A DNA stretch of 5,085 nt from an uncultured Pseudomonadales bacterium (GTDB lineage Bacteria > Pseudomonadota > Gammaproteobacteria > Pseudomonadales > Pseudohongiellaceae). The notes beneath the pieces are model-generated. The model saw only the letters and a list, made by a program, of their open reading frames with translations. It was not told the DNA's origin and ran no database searches. The position numbers and the translations under genes are program-made. Positions 1 through 5,085 of the stretch are shown here, in pieces (position 1 is the stretch's first letter; each line of letters starts with the position of its first letter). The DNA is taken from the NCBI GenBank assembly GCA_938082955.1, contig CALKDE010000143.1, positions 1 through 5,085 of the forward strand. Direction: 5' to 3'.

Positions 1-274
1 TGCCTGTGTGGACATCTGCCCTACCGACTGCATCACGTTTACCCCGAATCAGGATGAAGCCGAACTCAGAACAAACCTTCTAGCTCCCGCTGAGAACGAC
101 GAGCAAGACCTCTACGTTTCCGGACTATTAATAGGCACCGGACGTATAATGGCGAAGAATGAAGATTTATGTCTGCACTGTGGTTTATGCGCCGAGCGCT
201 GTCCCACAAATGCTTGGGACATGCACAAATATTTATTCAACACGGCCAAAGCGGAAAACACATGTCAGAGCTAA
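1..274 (+). CDS. C-terminal fragment of an iron-sulfur oxidoreductase, probably an FAD-dependent (GltD-like) flavoprotein with ferredoxin-like tail
   Basis: Only the last 90 residues are present; the gene starts before the window, reading in the frame beginning at base 2 and ending at TAA 272-274. The visible part is a two-cluster ferredoxin-like region. It opens with the end of one [4Fe-4S] motif (Cys2-x3-Cys6-Pro, with a further Cys10) and then has a complete second motif, C57-x2-C60-x2-C63-x3-C67-P, shortly before the C-terminus. The stretch between the motifs (about 50 residues) is longer than in a minimal bacterial ferredoxin. From what I recall, the gene before korAB in aerobic gammaproteobacteria encodes an FAD/NAD(P)-binding oxidoreductase resembling the glutamate synthase small subunit with such a tail. 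The flavin domain is outside the window, so that identity is inferred. Overlap with korA by 13 bases suggests coupled translation and a shared complex. The likely role is passing electrons between KorAB and a nicotinamide or quinone acceptor. A stand-alone ferredoxin-like subunit is the alternative. Confidence 0.75.
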   Translation, partial: ACVDICPTDCITFTPNQDEAELRTNLLAPAENDEQDLYVSGLLIGTGRIMAKNEDLCLHCGLCAERCPTNAWDMHKYLFNTAKAENTCQS

Positions 275-2118
275 TTCAAAGCTCCAAGGTCACTGGCCTG
301 ACCAAGGTCAATGACTGCGTAGTTAAATTTGCCAACGTAAACGGCTCAGGCTCCGCGAGTGCAAATGGCATGTTCGCGAAGGCCGTATTTCGTATGGGAA
401 TACCCATTAGCCCGCATAACATCTTCCCCTCCAACATTCAGGGACTTCCCACTTGGTTCGAAGTGAGGATCAACGAGAACGGTTATTTGGGGCGGCGCGA
501 AGGTGTCGACCTCATCGTCGCCATGAACGAGCAAACCATCGCTAAGGACATCGCCTCGGTAGTACCAGGTGGCTATGTGCTGTATGACTCCTCGAAAGTA
601 TTGGCGAATGAATTGTTACGCGACGACGTGACTTACCTTCCGATCCCTCTCAAAGACATTTGTCTGGAAGAATTCGAGAAGCCAACGCAGCGGCAGTTAT
701 TCAAGAACATTGTCTACGTCGGCGCGCTCTCCGCGTTTCTCAATATCGACTTCAAAGTGCTAACCGGACTGGTCAGCGATCAGTTTCGCGGCAAGGAAAA
801 ACTCATCCTGCCGAATATCCACGCACTGGAACTCGGCCACCAATACGCCATCGATAATTTTGCATGTCCACTCACTCTGCGCTTGGAGAAAAGCGAAAAG
901 AACAAGGGCAAAATCCTGATGGACGGTAATACCGCAACAGGCCTGGGTTCTGTCTACGGTGGCGCGACTGTTGCCGCTTGGTACCCGTTGACACCGTCCA
1001 CGTCTGTAGTAGATAGCTTTGCGACGTACTGCAAACGCCTGCGCATCGATGCTGGCACCGGCAAGAAAAAATACTCTATTGTGCAGGCTGAGGATGAACT
1101 CGCGGCAATAGGTATTGCGATAGGCGCAGGCTGGAATGGGGCCCGCGCTTTTACTGCAACTAGTGGCCCGGGCATCTCATTGATGCAAGAATTTCTCGGG
1201 CTTGCGTACTTCTCCGAAGTGCCAATCGTACTTTTTAATATTCAACGGGTTGGCCCGTCTACCGGCATGCCAACACGCTCACAGCAAGGCGACTTGCTCT
1301 GTTGTGCCTACGCCTCTCACGGCGACACCAAGCATGTGCTGCTATTTCCCGCGAATCCTAGCGAGTGTTTTGACTATGCGGCAAGTGCGTTCGATATTGC
1401 AGACCGAATACAGTCTCCGGTGATAGTAATGAGCGACTTAGAGCTCGGCATGAACGAACAAATTTGTGATCCGCTCAATTGGGATGACAAGAGCCGCTAC
1501 GATAGAGGCAAGGTCCTAGACGCGCAGCAGTTAGACGAAATTGAAAAGTATGGGCGCTATCTCGACTCTGACGGCGACGGCATACCCTATCGAACCTATC
1601 CCGGCACCCATCCGCATAAGGGTAGTTACTTTACTCGTGGCAGTTCACACGACTCCTATGCCGCTTACACAGAAGATGGCAGCGTCTACGCTGAGGTAAT
1701 GGACAGGTTGACACTTAAGATGAAGACAGCCGTTAACTATCTTCCAGAGCCAGAATTTTCCGAGACCACTTCCAACAATTTGGGCTTGGCCTTTATCGGC
1801 ACTACAATTAGCGCTATCAACGAAGTTCTCGATAGTTTAGCCAAAAAAGGCATAACACTAGATACGATGCGTATTCGTGCATTCCCATTTCACGACAGCG
1901 TCACGGAATTCTTCGGCGCACATCAACTAGTCTATGTAATTGAACAGAATCGTGACGCGCAGCTAAAGAGCCTCCTCAAGATTGAATGCAATATCCACGA
2001 AGAAAAAATGCACTCGATTCTCAGCTACGATGGCGTATTAATTACCGCGCAGCACATTGAAAAATCTATTATTGATTCCATGATCGACGTGGATGCAAGC
2101 GGAGAAGTTCCCGCGTAA
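262..2118 (+). CDS. korA: 2-oxoglutarate (2-oxoacid):ferredoxin oxidoreductase, fused gamma-alpha subunit
   Basis: A 618-residue subunit of a CoA-dependent 2-oxoacid:ferredoxin oxidoreductase, a cytoplasmic enzyme that with KorB converts a 2-oxoacid plus CoA to acyl-CoA, CO2 and reduced ferredoxin. The N-terminal third (about residues 18-200) is the gamma domain, with the glycine-rich start NGSGSASANGMF at 27-38. The alpha (pyrimidine-binding) domain begins near 217 and carries YPLTPSTS at 241-248, a version of the YPITP motif of this family, and TSGPG at 300-304. The last 80 or so residues match the C-terminal transketolase-like domain. An acidic loop, DSDGDG at 435-440, lies between the alpha core and the C-terminal domain. 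No cysteine-rich ferredoxin domain is present. Length fits the fused KorA of aerobic bacteria (about 600-650 residues). I chose ATG 262 over an upstream in-frame ATG at 169: the longer form would add 31 residues unlike the family, encoded over the cysteine motif of the upstream gene. The Shine-Dalgarno is weak (GCGGAAAA). 2-oxoglutarate as substrate is inferred from family resemblance. Confidence 0.93.
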   Translation: MSELIQSSKVTGLTKVNDCVVKFANVNGSGSASANGMFAKAVFRMGIPISPHNIFPSNIQGLPTWFEVRINENGYLGRREGVDLIVAMNEQTIAKDIASVVPGGYVLYDSSKVLANELLRDDVTYLPIPLKDICLEEFEKPTQRQLFKNIVYVGALSAFLNIDFKVLTGLVSDQFRGKEKLILPNIHALELGHQYAIDNFACPLTLRLEKSEKNKGKILMDGNTATGLGSVYGGATVAAWYPLTPSTSVVDSFATYCKRLRIDAGTGKKKYSIVQAEDELAAIGIAIGAGWNGARAFTATSGPGISLMQEFLGLAYFSEVPIVLFNIQRVGPSTGMPTRSQQGDLLCCAYASHGDTKHVLLFPANPSECFDYAASAFDIADRIQSPVIVMSDLELGMNEQICDPLNWDDKSRYDRGKVLDAQQLDEIEKYGRYLDSDGDGIPYRTYPGTHPHKGSYFTRGSSHDSYAAYTEDGSVYAEVMDRLTLKMKTAVNYLPEPEFSETTSNNLGLAFIGTTISAINEVLDSLAKKGITLDTMRIRAFPFHDSVTEFFGAHQLVYVIEQNRDAQLKSLLKIECNIHEEKMHSILSYDGVLITAQHIEKSIIDSMIDVDASGEVPA

Positions 2119-2131
2119 AACGGCTGCAACT

Positions 2132-3187
2132 ATGAGTTATATAAATAAACCAAAATTCAAACACCCACAGATGCAGACCAATGATATCGGTCTAACGCGC
2201 AGAGATTATGAAGGTACTCTGACGACTCTTTGTGGGGGTTGCGGGCACGATTCGATCAGCGCAGCTATCATTCAAGCCGCCTCTGAAATGTCATTAGAAC
2301 CACATAGAGTTGCCAAGATTTCCGGCATCGGTTGCTCCTCAAAAATACCTTCCTATTTTCTCAGTAAGGCGCATGGCTTTAATTCCGTTCACGGTCGCAT
2401 GCCTTCTGTCGCGACTGGCGCTAATATTGCTAACAAAGACCTCTACTACGTTGGGGTTTCAGGCGATGGCGACAGCGCGTCTATAGGGCTTGGCCAATTC
2501 TGCCATATCGTCAGGCGTCGCATAAACATGCTATACATCGTAGCTAACAATGGCACCTACGGTCTGACTAAGGGCCAGCTTTCAGCTACGGCTGATATTG
2601 GCTCTAGAACCAAATCAGGCGAAGAAAGTCAGTTCGACAATATCGATATGGCTACGCTCGCAATCGAACTAGGTGCTAGCTTCGTTGCCCGCAGTTTCTC
2701 CGGAGACAAGAAGCAACTGATTCCCTTGCTTCAAGCGGGCCTCTCACATAAAGGTTTCGCGTTCATCGACGTGATCTCGCCCTGCGTGACATTCAACAAC
2801 ACAGATTTTTCGACCCATGGATACAAAAATACTTGGGAGAACTACATGGCCCTAAGCGAAGTAGACTTCGTACCAATGCGCGAGGAGATTACGACGAGCT
2901 ACGCCGCAGGAAAGGAAAAAGAAATAACTCTGCACGACGGCTCGGCAATTCACTTGCATAAGACAAGCAACGACTACGACCCAACGGATAAAGAGAACGC
3001 TTTGCATCACATCAATGCCTACAAGAAGCAAGGCAAGATCGCGACTGGCCTACTTTATATCAATCAGTCTACGTCTGACTTGCATGAATTGCAGGAGACC
3101 GTAGACAAGCCTCTGAACAGCCTAGACAACCAAGAATTGTGCCCTGGCAATGAAGTGCTAAAAGATATTAACAATTCGTTTCGGTAG
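2132..3187 (+). CDS. korB: 2-oxoglutarate (2-oxoacid):ferredoxin oxidoreductase, beta subunit
   Basis: A 351-residue thiamine-diphosphate-binding subunit that pairs with KorA. The TPP/Mg signature is visible as GDGD at 111-114 followed by NN at 139-140 (GDG-x(25)-NN type), then YGLTKGQ at 143-149. Four cysteines sit where this family binds its single [4Fe-4S] cluster: C34 and C37 in LCGGCGHD, C68 in GIGCSSK, and C218 in ISPCVTFNN. The end (LCPG followed by a short tail) and the length agree with KorB homologues from aerobic proteobacteria. The start is taken as ATG 2132, giving the family-like N-terminus MSYINKPKF and leaving 13 bases after the korA stop. An in-frame ATG at 2093 would add 13 residues and overlap korA by 26 bases, which looks less natural. 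No good Shine-Dalgarno lies before ATG 2132; a GGAGAAG at 2101-2107 is 24 bases upstream, too far for normal use, so translation may depend on coupling to korA. The stop is 5 bases from the stop of the convergent djlA. Confidence 0.93.
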   Translation: MSYINKPKFKHPQMQTNDIGLTRRDYEGTLTTLCGGCGHDSISAAIIQAASEMSLEPHRVAKISGIGCSSKIPSYFLSKAHGFNSVHGRMPSVATGANIANKDLYYVGVSGDGDSASIGLGQFCHIVRRRINMLYIVANNGTYGLTKGQLSATADIGSRTKSGEESQFDNIDMATLAIELGASFVARSFSGDKKQLIPLLQAGLSHKGFAFIDVISPCVTFNNTDFSTHGYKNTWENYMALSEVDFVPMREEITTSYAAGKEKEITLHDGSAIHLHKTSNDYDPTDKENALHHINAYKKQGKIATGLLYINQSTSDLHELQETVDKPLNSLDNQELCPGNEVLKDINNSFR

Positions 3188-3192
3188 TGCTT

Positions 3193-3972
3193 TTATCGCT
3201 GCTGTTTGATTAGATCGTAGGCGGCCTTAATCGCTTGCGTCTTTTCAGTGGCGATATCGATCATCTCTTCAGGCAAGCCTTTTGCCACTAGCTTGTCGGG
3301 ATGATGCTGGTTCATCTGCCTTCTATAGGCCTTCTTCAGCTCAATATCACTGCACTTAGCCGTCACGCCTAACAATTCGTAGGACGCCTTAATCTTCTCT
3401 ATTGACGACGCACTATCGTTGAAGTGAGCCTGGCCTGACAAGCGACTAATCAATGCGTCAAACTCAGGTTTCGAATAACCTAAATTTCGAGAAATTTCCT
3501 CGATAAGAGTTTTTTCACGCGCATCCAACCGGCCATCCGCGAAGGCTGTAGCCACAATAATCTCTAAAAATATCTGTATTAAATTACTGCGGCGCAAACA
3601 CTCCCGCTTGAACTGCTCGAGCACCTCATAGACAGGAAAATCCTGCTTTTTCCCCTCGTTAAAGAGGTTAATAGCGACCGTGCGCTGCTGTGGATTCAGG
3701 CGCATCTGGTCCATGACTCTTTCTGCCATGGCGATTTCATCGATAGTGACCTTGCCGTCGGACTTCGCGACATAGCCCATCAGCGCGAATGTCGTGGTGA
3801 AGAATACCGACTGCACGCGCTCAGTAGCGCCTAGACCCAGAGAACCCTCTAGCGAGAGACCATCCAGTCCCCCATCGAAATAATTGCCTAGGGCTGCACC
3901 TAGCACAGCCCCCAAGGGGCCACCCATCATGAAGCCGAATGTTCCGCCTACTACCTTTCCCCACCAACTCAT
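3193..3972 (-). CDS. djlA: Co-chaperone DjlA (membrane-anchored J-domain protein with TerB-like domain)
   Basis: A 259-residue DnaK co-chaperone, close to the 271 residues of E. coli DjlA. Residues 1-35 open with WWGKVVGG and form a glycine-rich transmembrane segment ending in GNYFDGG, the known single-pass inner-membrane anchor of DjlA. A TerB-like helical domain covers about 55-180 and holds two matching acidic loops, KSDGKVTIDE (70-79) and FADGRLDARE (144-153), typical metal-binding positions of TerB. The C-terminal J domain (about 189-259) has the HPD triad at 224-226, required in this family to stimulate DnaK ATPase, followed by KLVAKGLPEEM, almost identical to E. coli. The domain order (TM, TerB, J) is diagnostic and separates it from DnaJ and CbpA. 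The linker between TerB and J is short compared with the Gln/Gly-rich linker of E. coli. ATG 3972 gives the expected N-terminus at once; no strong Shine-Dalgarno is seen, and a tandem 10-base repeat occupies that place. It runs convergent with korB. DjlA in E. coli is linked to envelope stress and capsule regulation. Confidence 0.95.
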   Translation of the reverse strand: MSWWGKVVGGTFGFMMGGPLGAVLGAALGNYFDGGLDGLSLEGSLGLGATERVQSVFFTTTFALMGYVAKSDGKVTIDEIAMAERVMDQMRLNPQQRTVAINLFNEGKKQDFPVYEVLEQFKRECLRRSNLIQIFLEIIVATAFADGRLDAREKTLIEEISRNLGYSKPEFDALISRLSGQAHFNDSASSIEKIKASYELLGVTAKCSDIELKKAYRRQMNQHHPDKLVAKGLPEEMIDIATEKTQAIKAAYDLIKQQR

Positions 3973-3973
3973 A

Positions 3974-3993
3974 TTACTACTCGTTACTACTGT
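3974..3993. repeat. Two tandem copies of a 10-base unit in the djlA leader
   Basis: TTACTACT occurs twice with a 10-base period (3974-3981 and 3984-3991), each followed by two differing bases. On the minus strand this places AGTAGTAA twice directly before the djlA ATG, where a Shine-Dalgarno would be expected. The repeat is plainly visible, but with two short copies it may be chance; no function is claimed. Confidence 0.4.
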
Positions 3994-4007
3994 TAAAGTC
4001 TATTGCC

Positions 4008-4035
4008 ATAAAATCTGGTTCGCTCACGCAGTCCA
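4008..4035 (-). promoter_or_regulatory. Weak candidate promoter for djlA
   Basis: On the minus strand, TGGACT (4035-4030) resembles a -35 box and TTTTAT (4013-4008) a -10 box, each matching 4 of 6 consensus bases with a 16-base spacer. The -10 lies about 35 bases before the djlA ATG. djlA needs a start signal if it is not read through from the upstream lipoprotein gene 149 bases away, but the match is poor and could be chance. Confidence 0.22.
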
Positions 4036-4121
4036 GAATCCAAGATCCAGTATTGGTGCAACTCGACAGCGTGTATTCGACACTGCTTATTCAAGATGCC
4101 TACCACTGGAAAGGGAGTCTA

Positions 4122-4742
4122 CTAGGAAATGAGGCGCTCAAACCAGCTCTTGTCTAATTCTCGTCTACATCCATCTAACTGCAATGCAAATCGGCTTGAA
4201 TTCACCTGCACGCGAGCGGCGGTGTCCATCAACCATTGTTTATCCCTATAGGTAGCGCGTTGATAGCCGCCGTTGCCCTCGTGGTAGGCGTAATAAAGAT
4301 GCTCCGCATTATTGTTAGAGATGTTGCTTATCCGTGAAGAATTCGCGTTGTACCAAGCGACGAAATCGATGGCGTCTGAGAAATTTCTACGCGAGGCGCG
4401 AGTGTTGCCCGACTTCTGTTCATATTCCTGCCAGGTTCCATCTAGAGCCTGCGCATAGCCATAAGCAGAACTTGGGCGACGACCCGGAAAAACCCATAAG
4501 AATTTTTCCCTAGCCGGTTTTGCACGGGACTGGAATGAAGACTCTTGATAGACAAATGCCATGTTTAGCGATATGGGAATACCCCACCGCCGCTGTGCAC
4601 TTTTGGCAGCACTATACCACCCTCTGCGCTCCTCGAATATTTCGCAGATATCCGCGACGCTCTCTGGAGGCGAACTGGCACAAGCCGCGAGCAGCGAAAC
4701 TAGCAGAGACAGACAGGTTGCCTTTGTCGTGTAAAATCTCAT
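4122..4742 (-). CDS. Outer-membrane lipoprotein with lytic transglycosylase (SLT, lysozyme-like) domain
   Basis: A 206-residue putative peptidoglycan-cleaving lipoprotein. The N-terminus has a basic start, a hydrophobic run and the lipobox LLAAC, giving lipidated Cys21; Ala at the next position rather than Asp predicts transport to the outer membrane, facing the periplasm. The SLT-like fold is suggested by QESSF with candidate catalytic Glu67, then AYGYAQAL at 93-100 in place of the usual GLMQ motif, and YYAYHEGNGGY at 150-160, matching the AYNxG-type motif of lytic transglycosylases. The section between Glu67 and GYAQ carries extra residues (KFLWVFPGRRPSS). The family's action would be non-hydrolytic cleavage of the MurNAc-GlcNAc bond. 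Start: ATG 4742 gives a compact 20-residue signal peptide; an in-frame ATG at 4763 would add seven residues and is also possible, and neither has a clear Shine-Dalgarno. It follows ligA by 44 bases (23 with the longer form) on the same strand and is probably co-transcribed with it. I do not recognise a gene symbol. Confidence 0.82.
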   Translation of the reverse strand: MRFYTTKATCLSLLVSLLAACASSPPESVADICEIFEERRGWYSAAKSAQRRWGIPISLNMAFVYQESSFQSRAKPAREKFLWVFPGRRPSSAYGYAQALDGTWQEYEQKSGNTRASRRNFSDAIDFVAWYNANSSRISNISNNNAEHLYYAYHEGNGGYQRATYRDKQWLMDTAARVQVNSSRFALQLDGCRRELDKSWFERLIS

Positions 4743-4786
4743 GGTATTTCGATTAAACCCCATTGAACTGGCAGAAAACTTACCGC

Positions 4787-5085
4787 TTAGGTAATTAGAT
4801 CATCAAGAAGCACAATAAATTCCCCTTCATTAAGGATTTTTATACCTAATTCTTCTGCCTTGGTGAGTTTTGATCCTGCGCCCGGTCCGGCCACAATGCA
4901 GGAAGTATTCTTCGACACACTGCCAGCGACCTTCGCCCCTAAGGAAATTAACTTGGCCTTTGCTTCGCTTCTAGGCATTTTCTCGAGGCTGCCCGTCAAT
5001 ACATACGTTTCGCCCAGCAGTGGCCTGGCTAAGTCGTCGTGGCTAGGCTCTATGATTGGCCAGGTCACACCGCTGCCCTGCAATT
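4787..5085 (-). CDS. ligA: NAD-dependent DNA ligase LigA, C-terminal fragment (BRCT domain)
   Basis: The last 99 or so residues of LigA; the remainder lies beyond the right edge, so no start codon is present (a TTG near the edge is an internal Leu codon). The fragment begins with the end of the helix-hairpin-helix/BRCT linker, including a GVTWP-type motif. The complete C-terminal BRCT domain follows, with the typical elements TYVLTGSLEKMPRSEAK, LGAKVAGSVSKNT, IVAGPGAGSKLTKAEELGI and a final hydrophobic segment ending FIVLLDDLIT. LigA seals nicks in DNA using NAD+ during replication and repair; the BRCT domain helps DNA binding. The stop is TAA at 4789-4787. In other gammaproteobacteria ligA often follows smc and zipA; these would be expected to the right of the window, but that is inference. 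Identity rests on the close match of the BRCT sequence to LigA tails. Confidence 0.93.
   Translation of the reverse strand, partial: LQGSGVTWPIIEPSHDDLARPLLGETYVLTGSLEKMPRSEAKAKLISLGAKVAGSVSKNTSCIVAGPGAGSKLTKAEELGIKILNEGEFIVLLDDLIT

Larger units (their letters stand above)
3973..4121. other. Intergenic stretch between the lytic transglycosylase gene and djlA
   Basis: This 149-base gap is the only sizeable non-coding stretch in the window. It holds the djlA leader repeat and a weak promoter-like pair. A small imperfect hairpin lies around 4068-4087 (GTGT-ATTCG-ACAC core with flanking AGC/GCT across a bulged T), without a T-run on either strand. I see no tRNA, no small-RNA signature and no convincing intrinsic terminator. 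Open frames crossing it on the plus strand run antisense into the neighbouring genes and look like shadows. Confidence 0.6.

Noticed and set aside
169..261. N-terminal extension of KorA from the in-frame ATG at 169
   Set aside because: It is encoded over the CxxCxxCxxxCP motif of the upstream gene in another frame, and the 31 added residues are not like KorA N-termini; ATG 262 gives a normal start.
660..857. Plus-strand open frame inside korA (and a similar one at 1202-1423)
   Set aside because: Alternate-frame shadows of a strongly supported gene; the arginine-rich composition is typical of out-of-frame reading.
954..1175. Minus-strand open frame inside korA
   Set aside because: Shadow of the korA coding sequence; alanine/proline-rich, with no recognisable domain or ribosome-binding site.
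2093..2131. Longer KorB start at ATG 2093
   Set aside because: The 13 added residues overlap korA and do not resemble KorB N-termini, whereas MSYINKPKF from 2132 does. There is no better ribosome-binding site before 2093.
4011..4060. Possible tRNA-like text (GGTTCG ... AATCC) in the intergenic stretch
   Set aside because: The pieces do not assemble into a TPsiC arm, and no acceptor or anticodon stems can be formed around them.
4068..4087. Imperfect hairpin considered as an intrinsic terminator for the lipoprotein gene
   Set aside because: Short AT-containing stem with a bulge and no T-run after it on either strand.
3884..4157. Two plus-strand frames crossing the djlA leader and the gap to 4157
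   Set aside because: Both run antisense to djlA or the lipoprotein gene, have no start signal, and encode low-complexity sequence with no recognised motif.
1..5085. Defence system, mobile element, CRISPR array or integration site
   Set aside because: No transposase, integrase, nuclease, regularly spaced repeat or long terminal inverted repeat is visible; all clear genes belong to known metabolic or housekeeping families.

Overview
The window reads as a piece of a gammaproteobacterial chromosome, most likely from a free-living, probably marine, aerobe. Three things support this. The DjlA protein closely matches the enterobacterial and pseudomonad type, with an N-terminal glycine-rich membrane segment, a TerB-like domain and a C-terminal J domain. 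The LigA BRCT tail is of ordinary proteobacterial type. The KorA/KorB pair is the gamma-alpha fused form found in aerobic bacteria. The genus cannot be named from the sequence. Gene density is high, and no mobile element, CRISPR array, rRNA or tRNA is visible.

Plus strand, left half (1-3187): a three-gene block, probably one operon. It opens with the C-terminal end of an iron-sulfur protein, probably a flavoprotein oxidoreductase with a ferredoxin-like tail. This overlaps by 13 bases the start of korA (gamma-alpha fused 2-oxoacid:ferredoxin oxidoreductase subunit), which is followed 13 bases later by korB (the thiamine-diphosphate and [4Fe-4S] subunit). KorA and KorB together should oxidise a 2-oxoacid, most likely 2-oxoglutarate, to the acyl-CoA plus CO2. 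Neither carries a ferredoxin (delta) domain, so the upstream iron-sulfur protein is the natural candidate to take the electrons.

Minus strand, right half (3193-5085): reading from the right edge leftwards, the C-terminal end of ligA (NAD-dependent DNA ligase, BRCT domain), then a small outer-membrane lipoprotein with a lytic-transglycosylase (SLT-like) fold, then about 150 bases without a gene, then djlA (membrane-anchored DnaK co-chaperone). djlA runs tail to tail into korB with only 5 bases between the stop codons.

The two halves look functionally unrelated: central carbon and redox metabolism on one side, and DNA ligation, envelope and chaperone housekeeping on the other. I see no clear evidence of a previously undescribed system. 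The points most worth checking are the electron-transfer partner of KorAB, an EF-hand-like acidic loop in KorA, and the divergent lysozyme-like lipoprotein downstream of ligA.
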